A stretch of 64,000 nucleotides of DNA from Cohnella sp. WQ 127256 (lineage in GTDB: Bacteria; Bacillota; Bacilli; Paenibacillales; Paenibacillaceae): NCBI RefSeq assembly GCF_024519285.1, contig NZ_JAMZCY010000001.1, forward strand, positions 248,001-312,000, in the 5' to 3' direction. The notes under the pieces were generated by a model that was not told the origin of the DNA, did no database searches, and saw nothing but the letters and a program-made list of their open reading frames with translations. The position numbers and the translations under genes are program-made. Shown one piece after another: positions 25,634-35,697 of this stretch; positions within the stretch are counted from its first letter, which is position 1; each line of letters starts with the position of its first letter.

Positions 25634-26700
25634 TTAGCGTTATTATGCCGACATTCAATAAAGCAGCTTATTTGAATCTGACTTTAGCCTCGTTCGCAAG
25701 GCAAACCTCCAAGGATTACGAAATCGTTCTAATTGATGACGGCAGCGTAGATAGCACGCCAGCCATCGCGGAGAAGTACAAGAATAAACTGAATTTGATC
25801 TACTTGAAACAGGACAACCTAGGCCGATCGGCTGCGAGGAATAAAGGGATTGCCGCTAGCTCGGGAGAGTATCTTCTGTTTAATGATGACGATCGTATCG
25901 TTCAGGGCGACTTTGTCGATCGGCATCAAAAAGCACTCTTAGGAGAGTCGAACACTGTTCATATCGGTGGCAAAGGGCGGATTTTAACGATTTGGTGCCG
26001 GAATCAGTTGATTCTACAAGGGAAGGACCGCCGAAAGCTTGAGGAGAGACTTGGTGATCGTTGGCATCGGATTCGAAAGACGGCGTATGCCGAACTTGCA
26101 TCAGCCGAGGAAGTGGAGACGAATTTCAAGCCGACCATCGATCGATTATATCTAGGGAAAGAGTTCGAATCGGATCATGTTTTAGGGGTCCCAATCGATC
26201 AGATCGAAGATTTTCGCTTGAAGTGGATGCTAGGTACGACGGCCAACCTCTCCGTAAGCAAGGATGCCGTAATCGAAGCAGGTATGTTCGATACGGAATT
26301 CAAAGGTTGGGGAATGGAGGATTCCGAGCTCTGCTACAGGCTGGACAGGAATGGACTGGAGCTAAAAGAATATCCTGAGGCGTTGAATTATCATCAAATT
26401 CACCCGATCGGTCGAAAGTTCTGGATGAATTCGACGATGAGCGCTTCGCGTATGAATGAGCTTAAACGAAACATCGAGTATTTTTATGAGAAATTCAGAA
26501 CACCCTCCAGTTATATTTTTCGCAGAACGTTCTACGATAATATCCCGACCCTGATCGTGAATGAGATATTGATACAATTCGAAGGCGCATTAGGTGAATC
26601 AGATACTGTAGAGGAGTGGGACTCGCTATATCGCAGGATCATGAGAGATAGAAGAAACCAGTCGATAAGAGCGAAGCTAGGTTTTAGATCCAAAGGTTAG
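25630..26700 (+). CDS. Glycosyltransferase family 2 with GT7-like C-terminal domain
   Basis: An inverting GT-A enzyme, 356 aa. The N-terminal motif is VIMPTFNKAAYLNLTLASFARQ, with IDDGS (nucleotide binding) and NDDDRI as the DxD-type metal site. The acceptor/base region GWGMEDSELCYRL matches the C-terminal galactosyltransferase (GT7-C) block seen in bifunctional polysaccharide synthases. It starts with GTG at 25630, overlapping the previous stop. Because it lies between the exporter genes and the FAAL-NRPS in a coupled operon, it probably glycosylates the lipopeptide, for example on a Ser, Thr or glycerate hydroxyl. No sugar-nucleotide genes are in the cluster, so a housekeeping UDP-sugar is likely. 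Confidence 0.85.
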   Translation: MISVIMPTFNKAAYLNLTLASFARQTSKDYEIVLIDDGSVDSTPAIAEKYKNKLNLIYLKQDNLGRSAARNKGIAASSGEYLLFNDDDRIVQGDFVDRHQKALLGESNTVHIGGKGRILTIWCRNQLILQGKDRRKLEERLGDRWHRIRKTAYAELASAEEVETNFKPTIDRLYLGKEFESDHVLGVPIDQIEDFRLKWMLGTTANLSVSKDAVIEAGMFDTEFKGWGMEDSELCYRLDRNGLELKEYPEALNYHQIHPIGRKFWMNSTMSASRMNELKRNIEYFYEKFRTPSSYIFRRTFYDNIPTLIVNEILIQFEGALGESDTVEEWDSLYRRIMRDRRNQSIRAKLGFRSKG

Positions 26701-26718
26701 CGGAATAAGGAGGTAGCC

Positions 26719-29700
26719 ATGATGCGGACGCGACAATTGACACTTGCGGAAGTTCTTCACGACCTTAGGAATTCCGATAAAGGGATAACTTATACGACCA
26801 GGAAGGAAGATATTTTCGTCTCATACGGGGAGTTGTACGGTAAAGCGCAGGAAAAATTATATGTCCTGCAACAGAAAGGTATGCAGCCCAAAGACGAGCT
26901 TGTATTTCAGGTGGAGGATAACGGCGAATTTATCACTTTATTCTGGGCTTGCCAGTTAGGAGGCATTATTCCCGTACCCCTTGCAGCTGGGAATAACGAG
27001 GATCACAAGCTTAAGCTGGCTAGAGTCTGGAATTCCCTTCGTCAACCTTATCTGGCATGTTCGAAGGAAATTCTTCGGCAAATCGAGAAATACGCAGAGC
27101 TTCCTGAGATATCATCTTGTATCGCGGCAATGAAAAGACAAGCGATCCTCACTGATGAAGACGAGGGGGTGTTAGAACCCAGGAAAGGAAACCCGCAACC
27201 GATGCGGTCGGAGGATATTGCGTTAATACAATACTCATCAGGTTCGACCGGCACGCCCAAAGGGGTCATCTTGACGCACGGGAATATACTTTGCAACATC
27301 TACGCCATCATCGAAGGTGCTGGGGTATCCTCGGCCGATTCCTCCCTGAGCTGGATGCCACTTACGCACGATATGGGGTTGATCGGCTGCCATCTGACAG
27401 CTTTTACCGCCAACATTAATCAATTCATCATGCAGCCGACGTTATTCGTTATGGATCCAGAGCTGTGGCTGCATAAAGCGCATGAGCATGGGATTACGCT
27501 GCTCTCCTCACCCAATTTCGGTTACAAGCATTTCCTGAGTCACTGCAAGAAGGAGCGTATCGCCGAATGGAATCTATCGCGATTAAGGCTCATCTTCAAT
27601 GGGGCGGAGCCGGTATCGGCAAAGCTATGCAATCGGTTTTTGGATGCGATCGGACCGACCGGGGCGAACAGAAACATTTTGTTCCCCGTCTACGGAATGG
27701 CGGAAGCTAGTCTAGCCGTCACCTTTCCTCCGACGAACGAAGAAGTGATTCCCGTATATTTGGATAGAAATCGGCTTTCGGCGGGCGAACCCGTTAGGGA
27801 TACCGGCCCCGATGACAAGGAATGCGTAACGTTCGTGGACGTCGGTTATCCTGTACAAGATTGCCAGGTCCGTGTATGCGATGATGACGGCGGCCTATTG
27901 ATAGAGGGCTATATCGGAAATATCCAGATCAAAGGAAGTAACGTTACGCAGGGTTACTATCGTAATCCCACGGAGACAGACAAGCTCTTGAACGAAGAGG
28001 GCTGGCTGAGTACCGGAGATTTGGGATTTTTGCGAAGGGGGCGCCTTGTCGTTACCGGAAGGAAAAAAGATATTATTTTCGTAAGAGGACAAAATTATTT
28101 TCCTCATGATTTGGAAAGTATCGTACAGGAACAGCTTGATATTGAGCTTGGAAAAATCGCGATATGCGGTATTGCCAGCGAGAGTGCGGGGACGGACGAG
28201 ATCGTTTCCTTCATCATACATCGGGGCAAACCAGACAGTTTCGTCGATATCGCCTTGGATGTCAAGATGACCTTGAATAAAGCGACCGGACTATCGATCA
28301 AGCATGTCATACCGGTAAGAAGTATACCCAAAACGACCAGCGGAAAATTGCAACGATACAAGCTGGAAGAAAACTTTGTAAGGGGAGAATTTACGGAAGT
28401 CATGGAGAGACTGCAAGAGCTGCTAAACGAGCGGATTACGCCTGAAGCTATGGAAGCTTCGGACGATTCGCTGGAGTGGCGGTTGTCCCTGTTATGGGCT
28501 GATGCATTGGAGCTGGGAAGCGTAGGCATCGATCAAGATTTTTTCGAGCTGGGTGGAGATTCTTTAACCGCGGCCTTGCTGCTCAATCGTATTCATAGAG
28601 AGTTTCATGTCGAAATACCGGCAGCCTCTCTATTTGATTTATTTACTGTGAGGAAGCTAGCCGATTATATGCGGGATGCGGAGACGAGCATTTACAAGCC
28701 GATTTCAAAGGCAGAGAACAGCGAGTATTATCCGGTTTCCTCCTCGCAATACCGGGTGTACGTGCAAGAACAGTCCCAAGGAGTCGGAACTAGCTATAAT
28801 ATGCCGGTTCTCATCCATATCGAAGGCGAACTCGACATCGTGAAAGCGGAGGACGTCTTCCGCCGATTAATAGGCCTCCATGAGAGCTTGCGAACCTCTT
28901 TTTCCGAAATCGACGGAGACATTGTTCAAATCGTCCATCGGGTGGAGGATATTGAGTTTGCTTTGCAAACCTTAAGTATCGGACATGCCGGTGTACGGGA
29001 AGCGATCGATGGATTTATACGTCCGTTTCGTCTGAGCGTAGCGCCATTATTTCGAGCGGGGATTGCTTCGAGCGACGAGGAGCGGACGGGAGCGCGCAAG
29101 CACCATCTTATTCTGGATATGCATCATGCCATTTCCGATGGGATCTCGGTCAACCAATTAATCGAACAATTCGCCAAGCTATATGCAGGGGAGGGTCTTC
29201 CTGACTCTGAACTGCAATACAAAGACTATGTGATGTGGCATCTGGAGCAGAAGCATTCGGATCGATATGAACGAGACAGGCGCTATTGGGAACGGAGATT
29301 ATCCGGCGAGGTTCCACTTCTGGAGATGCCGACGGATCGCAAAAGGACGGACGCTCGAAGCTTCGAAGGAGATTCGATTCCATTCTCTCTCGACTCGTTC
29401 TACACGAGGAAGCTGAACGAGCTTGCGCATCGGCATTCGGTCACCGTTAATGCGATCTTATTAACCGTCTATGCAATTCTATTAAATAAATATACGAGAC
29501 AGCAGGATATTGTCGTCGGTTCATTGGTTTCGGGTAGGAATCATGCGGATTTGGAGTCCATCGTCGGCATGTTCGTTAATTATGTCCCATTGCGGATGAT
29601 GATTAATCCGGAAACGACCTTCATGGAGACGCTTGAACGTTGCGCAAGTTCCATAACGGAGGATTATTCCCATCAGAACTTCCCCTACGAGGACATGATC

Positions 29701-32700
29701 GGTTTAGTGCCGGCTAGAACGCCACTGGGGCGTAATCCGTTATTCGATACGATGCTGATTTTGCACAATCAGATGGATCTCGGTTCGGTAAAAACAATTG
29801 GCGATAGGAAACTGACATTCGAGGAATGGCGGACGAATACGTCGAAGCTCGATTTCAAGCTGGACGTTTACGTGGAGGGGAGCGGTTTAACTTGCTGGCT
29901 GGAATATAACCGCCGGCTCTTCGACCGCGAGACGATGGAGAGATTGTGCGGACACTTCGAGAAGATCGTCCACTCGGCGCTTCTTAATCCGCATGCCCGC
30001 CTGCTTGATATCGACATGTTGTCCGGGACAGAACGTCTGCAAATTCTTCGGTCGTTCAACAGCGAGGAAACAACCGTTGATAGCGATGAGAGCGTGCTGC
30101 ACAAATGGTTCGAGCAGGCCGCTGGACATTGGCCCGATCGGATAGCCGTCTTAAATGGCGATCAACGGATCACGTATCGAGAGTTAAATGAGAAAGCGAA
30201 CCGGCTAGCAGCGGAATTAAGGAGGAACGGTCTGGGCCCCGATCGGATCGCCGCGATCGTCGTCGAACGATCCGCGGAGATGATGATCGGCATTCTTGCC
30301 ATTCTGAAAGCGGGCGGAGCTTACTTGCCGATCTCTCCCGACTATCCGCCTGAACGGATACGTTTCATGCTCGAAGATAGCGGAGCCGTCCTATTACTCA
30401 CCCAGAAGCCATGGCTGAAATTATTTGTCATGTCCGAGGACGGGCAGCATAAGGTGACTTGCATTCCATTTTCCGGCGCGATTCTGGACATCGGAGACGA
30501 AGGGAGGTATCGCGACGATAGTCACAATGAAGCGACGATTGGAGTCGAGACCGTCCATAGTCGGAACTTAGCATACGTCATCTATACATCAGGTTCGACG
30601 GGCAACCCGAAAGGGGTCATGATCGAACATAGAGCCGCGGTCAACCGGATTCGTTGGATGCAGAAGCAATATCCAATCGGACAGAACGATGTCATTCTGC
30701 AGAAGACGGCTTATACGTTCGACGTGTCGGTATGGGAGCTGCTTTGGTGGTTTTTCGCCGGAGCCGCAGTTAGCTTCTTACCGCCGGGCGGCGAGAAGGA
30801 TCCGGACATCATCGTCCGAACGATCGAGGAGCATCGGGTGACGACTCTTCACTTCGTGCCTTCCATGCTGCATTTATTTCTGGAGCACCAGGAAAGACGG
30901 CAAGAAACCGGTAAGAGCCAAGCTTCTTTGGCGACTTTGAAATACGTGTTCGCAAGCGGGGAAGCCTTGCCCCCGCAGCATGTCGAACGCTTTTACGAGC
31001 GGTTCGGATTGTTGCAGGGCGGACTTATGCTCGTTAATTTATACGGACCTACGGAAGCGGCCATCGACGTATCGTATTACGATTGCCAGCCGGAACCGCT
31101 AGCGGACAGCGTTCCCATCGGTAGACCGATCGATAACATTCAATTATACGTTCTCGACGAAGCGCGGCAATTGCTTCCGATTGGCGTTCCTGGCGAATTG
31201 TACATCGCGGGCAAGGGGTTAGCCCGTGGCTATATTCAATTGCAGGAGCTGACCTCGGAGAAATTCGTCGACAATCCTTTCGTCTCGGGAACGCGGATGT
31301 ACCGGACGGGAGATCTCGCGAAATGGCAGGCGGACGGAACGATCGTTTACATGGGCAGGCTTGACCATCAAGTGAAGCTGCGCGGCTATCGGATAGAACT
31401 AGGGGAAATCGAAGCGGGACTGCTGCGGCACCCGGATATTCATGAAGCCGTCGTGACGGTGAAAGCAACGCCCGAAGGCGACAAGTATTTGAGCGCGCAC
31501 ATGGTGAGCGACCAGACGCTGACCATTGCCGATATTCGTGGTCATTTGGACAAGTTGCTCCCGGAATATATGATTCCCGCTCGCTATAGCCTCATTGGGA
31601 AAATGCCGCTGACTTCGAGCGGCAAAGTCGATCGGAAGGCGCTGGCTAATCTAGAAGATGTCGAGCTGGCCGCCGCGGATTACGAGGCGCCGCTCGATTC
31701 AACGGAAGAGGCCTTGATCGCATTATGGCAAACGGTGCTTCATCGGGAGCGAATCGGCGCCTTAGACAACTTTTTCGAGATCGGAGGGCACTCGCTTAAA
31801 GCGACCGAGCTTCTGAACAAGCTGCACAAAGAGCTTAGGGCTACCCTATCGTTAAAAGAGATCTTCGACAACCCGACGGTACGCAAAATGGCAAACGTAC
31901 TGCGCGGAAAGGGCAAAAGCGACGTTGCCCTGATCCCTCCATCGGAGGAAAAAGAGCATTACGCGCTTTCGCCGGCTCAGAGCAGACTGTACGTCCTGCA
32001 GCAATTCGAACAGATCGGCACGGCTTATCATTTGCCCGCGGCTTTCCTATACGAAGGGACCGTCGATCAAGACCGGTTCGAGAAAGCGTTGAGTTCGGTC
32101 GTCGGGCGGCATGAAAGCTTGCGAACCTCATTCCGGATGGTGGATGGAGTGCCCGTACAGAAAGTCCATCCTTCCTCAACCGTTTCGATCGAACGGAGGG
32201 ACGGTTCGCAAGCGACATTACCGGAGGTGATCGGGGATTTCATTCGCCCGTTCGATTTGAACGAGGCTCCGCTTATGCGGGCTTCGATTGTGCAATTGCA
32301 CCCGAACGAGCAGCTTATTCTGTTCGATATGCATCATCTTGTGTCCGACGGCGTCTCGATGGGCGTTCTCGTAGAAGATTTCGTCGGGTTCTATGAAGGA
32401 GAAGAGCCGGATAAGCCAGTCGTTCCATATAAGGATTTCGCCGTTTGGCAGCGGGAAGCATTGGCTAACGGGACTTGGAGAGAGCAGGAGCGCTATTGGG
32501 TCGGGCAATTCGCCGATGGGGTGCCGACGCTGAACATGCTAGCCGATTACAACCGGCCTTCCATGAGATCGTTCGAAGGAGACAAGCTTACGTTTCGACT
32601 GACAGAAGAAGAAACGCACGCGTTGCGGAAGCTCGCCGCGGATCTTCGAATCACGATATATATGGCCATGTTGGCCGTCTTCAACGTTTTTCTGTCCCGT

Positions 32701-35697
32701 TATTCCGGTCAGGACGATATTGTGGTCGGTACGCCGGTGTCGGGCAGGTCCCATGCCGATCTGCATAACGCGGTGGGCATGTTCGTCAATACGCTGCCTA
32801 TAAGAAATTACCCGTCAGCGCATAAAACGTTCAAATCGTTCGCGGAGGAATTAAGGGAAAATACGCTAGGCGCGTTCAGCAATCAAGACTATCCGTTCGA
32901 AGAGTTGGTCGGAAAATTGCAGCTGACGCGCAGTCTTAGCCGAAATCCGCTGTTCGACGCTATGTTCGTCATGCAGAACATGACGATACCGGAGCTGACG
33001 CTCGATCAACTTCCGTTGAAGCGTTGCGAGTCTCCGCACGTCTCTGCTAAATTCGACTTCACTTTGGAAGTTGTCGAGACGGAAGAAACGGAAATCGAAT
33101 GCCATTTCGAATATTGCACGAAGCTGTTCCGGGAAGAGACGGTCGGGACGTGGGTACATCATTTTCGCAATATTCTGAAAGAAGTGACGGTCAACCCGGA
33201 GATCGCGATCGGAAATATCGATATGCTTTCCTCGGACGAGATCAGCCAGTTGTTATCCGTTCCTGATGATGAGGTGCGTTATCCGCGCGAGAAAACGATA
33301 CACGGGTTGTTCGAAGACCAGGTGGAACGAACGCCGGATAATATCGCCGTCGTCTGCGGCAACGAGCGCATTACTTATCGGGAACTGAACGAGAAGGCGA
33401 ATCGACTGGCCGTAGGGTTGCGGAGCAAAGGGGTCGTACCCGATCAGAGGGTCGGTCTCATGCTGGATCGCTCCATCGACATGATCGTTGGCATCCTCGC
33501 GGTTCTGAAAGCCGGGGGCGCTTATGTACCAATCGATCCGGATTACCCGGCGGAACGGGCGGCGTATATGATTGCCGATAGCGAAGCCTCTATCGTCGTA
33601 ACGGAATCGAAGTACGAAGCCGGTCTGCGGTTAATCGCTCCGGAAGTCATCGATATCGCCCAGCTTTCTACTCGGTCTGGCGATTTCGCGAAGAGCGCGA
33701 GCGTATCCGGTAATCTGGCCTATATCATCTATACGTCCGGTACGACCGGAAAGCCTAAAGGGGTCATGATCGAGCATCGCAACGTAGTTAGTCTAATGGT
33801 TCATGACCCATCGTTATTCGACTTCAATGCAAACGACGCTTGGACGATGTTCCATTCCTATTGCTTCGATTTCTCCGTATGGGAGATGTACGGTGCCTTG
33901 TTATTCGGAGGAAAGCTGGTCGTGCTGGAGAAGCAGGTCGCGCAAGATCCGGAACGATTGCTGGATGTATTGATAGGGGAGAAGGTGACGGTATTCAATC
34001 AGACGCCTTCGTCCTTCTATCATCTCATTCGCTATGAATCGGCGAAGCAGAGACCGGAGCTTCAGTTCCGTTACGTGATCTTCGGAGGCGAGGCATTGAA
34101 GCCGTCGATGCTCGGCTCTTGGAAACAACGATACCCCGATACCAAACTGGTGAACATGTACGGGATTACCGAAACGACGGTTCATGTCACTTACAAAGAA
34201 ATGACGGACGTAGAAATCTCGTCGAACGTCAGCCGAATCGGTCAGCCGATTCCGACGTTAAATACCTATATTCTGGACGGCAACTTAAAGCTTCTGCCGG
34301 TAGGCGTTGCCGGGGAACTATACGTTGGCGGCAAGGGCGTCGCGCGAGGATACTTGAACCGCCCGGAATTGACGGAGCAGAAGTTCATCGCCAATCCCTA
34401 TCGCCCTGGTGAGACTTTATATCGTTCAGGCGATCTGGTCCGCATGTCTACGGACGGCGAATTGGAGTACATGGGCCGGATAGATCACCAGGTGAAAGTT
34501 CGGGGATTCCGAATCGAGCTTGGGGAAATCGAGCACGGGCTTCAGCAGCATCCGCATATTCGCGAAGCCGTCGTGCTGGCAAAAGACGATGCGGCCGGGG
34601 AAAAGGCGTTATGGGGTTACGTAGCCGTGAAAGAAGAGCTGCCGATCGCCGAGCTGCGTAAACATCTATCCGCAACGCTCCCTGATTATATGATTCCGTC
34701 GTTCTATGTGCAGATGGAGAAATTACCGCTAACGGTGAACGGCAAAATCGACCGAAACGCTCTTCTGCGTTTGGAGGCGGAACGACGGACGAGCGCTTCT
34801 AACGCGGCGCCTCGGAACGAGCTTGAAAGGAAAATAAGCGAGATATGGCAAGATGTGCTCTCGTTGGACAGCGTCGGCGCTCACGACAATTTCTTCGACG
34901 TCGGCGGCCATTCGCTGCTTCTGCTTCGATTGCATTCCCTTTTGGAACAGGATTATCCCGGGGTCGTAAAGGTGACGGACTTGTTCACCTATCCGACGAT
35001 TCATGCGTTGGCCGCGTTCATCGAAGCCGAAACGGCGTCCGATTCGGCTTTAGGGACAATGCGTCACGTTGAGCTGCCCGAATCGTTCTTCGCGAACCGG
35101 CAAGGCCAGCCGCAGCGGACATCCCTTACGTTCCAGTTGGATTCGCGAATGACGTCCGACGCGAAGCGCATGGCGGAAGATGCCCAAGGCGACCTGGATT
35201 CGGTATTGGCGGGGGCTTATCTCTATCTGTTTGCGCAATTGACGAAGAAAGCCGAACAGACCATTTACGTAATGGCTCGCGATCAGACGGTACATGTGGT
35301 GGATATCGATTTAAGCGGGCAACAGGAGGCGTTCGCGCTTGTCTGTTCGGTTCAGCAGCATCTTGTTGGGATGCGTGCCGGAAACGAGGACGTATCGGTT
35401 ACCAAACCATTGAACGCCATACCCCCTTCCCCAGAGAGCGGCATCTATCCGTTGTTCTATAAATACGGCCGGAGCGGAGCCAGCGCGAATATGGACGAAG
35501 CGTTCGATATTGCCTTGTCTTTCTTCGAAGAGAACGATCGGATTACGCTACTATGCAGCTACGACGAAAGGAAGCTTCGCAAAGAGAAAATGAAAGAGTT
35601 TTGCCAAGGCTACGTGAAAATGGTCGGTTGGTTGACCAAACCATACGCGAGCAGTCGGCAAACGGCGGCTGGAAAGGAAGGAGCGACGCATGAATAA
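26719..35697 (+). CDS. NRPS1: FAAL-T-C-A(Ser)-T-C-A(Thr)-T-half C
   Basis: A 2992-residue starter synthetase. Residues about 1-575 are a fatty acyl-AMP ligase (SSGSTGTPKG, VYGMAEAS, TTSGKLQR) that activates a fatty acid and loads T0 (DFFELGGDSL, about 608). C1 (HHAISDG, about 802) acylates Ser. A1 (about 1130-1640) has code DVWHFSLIDK, a Ser code; T1 is at about 1684. C2 has HHLVSDG (about 1871). A2 (about 2197-2680) has code DFWNIGMVHK, a Thr code; T2 is at about 2723. Residues about 2785-2992 resemble only the C-terminal lobe of a condensation domain, without HHxxxDG. Product so far: acyl-Ser-Thr on T2. Codes were read by hand against GrsA. AGGAGG precedes the start; the end overlaps the AT gene. 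Confidence 0.93.
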   Translation: MMRTRQLTLAEVLHDLRNSDKGITYTTRKEDIFVSYGELYGKAQEKLYVLQQKGMQPKDELVFQVEDNGEFITLFWACQLGGIIPVPLAAGNNEDHKLKLARVWNSLRQPYLACSKEILRQIEKYAELPEISSCIAAMKRQAILTDEDEGVLEPRKGNPQPMRSEDIALIQYSSGSTGTPKGVILTHGNILCNIYAIIEGAGVSSADSSLSWMPLTHDMGLIGCHLTAFTANINQFIMQPTLFVMDPELWLHKAHEHGITLLSSPNFGYKHFLSHCKKERIAEWNLSRLRLIFNGAEPVSAKLCNRFLDAIGPTGANRNILFPVYGMAEASLAVTFPPTNEEVIPVYLDRNRLSAGEPVRDTGPDDKECVTFVDVGYPVQDCQVRVCDDDGGLLIEGYIGNIQIKGSNVTQGYYRNPTETDKLLNEEGWLSTGDLGFLRRGRLVVTGRKKDIIFVRGQNYFPHDLESIVQEQLDIELGKIAICGIASESAGTDEIVSFIIHRGKPDSFVDIALDVKMTLNKATGLSIKHVIPVRSIPKTTSGKLQRYKLEENFVRGEFTEVMERLQELLNERITPEAMEASDDSLEWRLSLLWADALELGSVGIDQDFFELGGDSLTAALLLNRIHREFHVEIPAASLFDLFTVRKLADYMRDAETSIYKPISKAENSEYYPVSSSQYRVYVQEQSQGVGTSYNMPVLIHIEGELDIVKAEDVFRRLIGLHESLRTSFSEIDGDIVQIVHRVEDIEFALQTLSIGHAGVREAIDGFIRPFRLSVAPLFRAGIASSDEERTGARKHHLILDMHHAISDGISVNQLIEQFAKLYAGEGLPDSELQYKDYVMWHLEQKHSDRYERDRRYWERRLSGEVPLLEMPTDRKRTDARSFEGDSIPFSLDSFYTRKLNELAHRHSVTVNAILLTVYAILLNKYTRQQDIVVGSLVSGRNHADLESIVGMFVNYVPLRMMINPETTFMETLERCASSITEDYSHQNFPYEDMIGLVPARTPLGRNPLFDTMLILHNQMDLGSVKTIGDRKLTFEEWRTNTSKLDFKLDVYVEGSGLTCWLEYNRRLFDRETMERLCGHFEKIVHSALLNPHARLLDIDMLSGTERLQILRSFNSEETTVDSDESVLHKWFEQAAGHWPDRIAVLNGDQRITYRELNEKANRLAAELRRNGLGPDRIAAIVVERSAEMMIGILAILKAGGAYLPISPDYPPERIRFMLEDSGAVLLLTQKPWLKLFVMSEDGQHKVTCIPFSGAILDIGDEGRYRDDSHNEATIGVETVHSRNLAYVIYTSGSTGNPKGVMIEHRAAVNRIRWMQKQYPIGQNDVILQKTAYTFDVSVWELLWWFFAGAAVSFLPPGGEKDPDIIVRTIEEHRVTTLHFVPSMLHLFLEHQERRQETGKSQASLATLKYVFASGEALPPQHVERFYERFGLLQGGLMLVNLYGPTEAAIDVSYYDCQPEPLADSVPIGRPIDNIQLYVLDEARQLLPIGVPGELYIAGKGLARGYIQLQELTSEKFVDNPFVSGTRMYRTGDLAKWQADGTIVYMGRLDHQVKLRGYRIELGEIEAGLLRHPDIHEAVVTVKATPEGDKYLSAHMVSDQTLTIADIRGHLDKLLPEYMIPARYSLIGKMPLTSSGKVDRKALANLEDVELAAADYEAPLDSTEEALIALWQTVLHRERIGALDNFFEIGGHSLKATELLNKLHKELRATLSLKEIFDNPTVRKMANVLRGKGKSDVALIPPSEEKEHYALSPAQSRLYVLQQFEQIGTAYHLPAAFLYEGTVDQDRFEKALSSVVGRHESLRTSFRMVDGVPVQKVHPSSTVSIERRDGSQATLPEVIGDFIRPFDLNEAPLMRASIVQLHPNEQLILFDMHHLVSDGVSMGVLVEDFVGFYEGEEPDKPVVPYKDFAVWQREALANGTWREQERYWVGQFADGVPTLNMLADYNRPSMRSFEGDKLTFRLTEEETHALRKLAADLRITIYMAMLAVFNVFLSRYSGQDDIVVGTPVSGRSHADLHNAVGMFVNTLPIRNYPSAHKTFKSFAEELRENTLGAFSNQDYPFEELVGKLQLTRSLSRNPLFDAMFVMQNMTIPELTLDQLPLKRCESPHVSAKFDFTLEVVETEETEIECHFEYCTKLFREETVGTWVHHFRNILKEVTVNPEIAIGNIDMLSSDEISQLLSVPDDEVRYPREKTIHGLFEDQVERTPDNIAVVCGNERITYRELNEKANRLAVGLRSKGVVPDQRVGLMLDRSIDMIVGILAVLKAGGAYVPIDPDYPAERAAYMIADSEASIVVTESKYEAGLRLIAPEVIDIAQLSTRSGDFAKSASVSGNLAYIIYTSGTTGKPKGVMIEHRNVVSLMVHDPSLFDFNANDAWTMFHSYCFDFSVWEMYGALLFGGKLVVLEKQVAQDPERLLDVLIGEKVTVFNQTPSSFYHLIRYESAKQRPELQFRYVIFGGEALKPSMLGSWKQRYPDTKLVNMYGITETTVHVTYKEMTDVEISSNVSRIGQPIPTLNTYILDGNLKLLPVGVAGELYVGGKGVARGYLNRPELTEQKFIANPYRPGETLYRSGDLVRMSTDGELEYMGRIDHQVKVRGFRIELGEIEHGLQQHPHIREAVVLAKDDAAGEKALWGYVAVKEELPIAELRKHLSATLPDYMIPSFYVQMEKLPLTVNGKIDRNALLRLEAERRTSASNAAPRNELERKISEIWQDVLSLDSVGAHDNFFDVGGHSLLLLRLHSLLEQDYPGVVKVTDLFTYPTIHALAAFIEAETASDSALGTMRHVELPESFFANRQGQPQRTSLTFQLDSRMTSDAKRMAEDAQGDLDSVLAGAYLYLFAQLTKKAEQTIYVMARDQTVHVVDIDLSGQQEAFALVCSVQQHLVGMRAGNEDVSVTKPLNAIPPSPESGIYPLFYKYGRSGASANMDEAFDIALSFFEENDRITLLCSYDERKLRKEKMKEFCQGYVKMVGWLTKPYASSRQTAAGKEGATHE

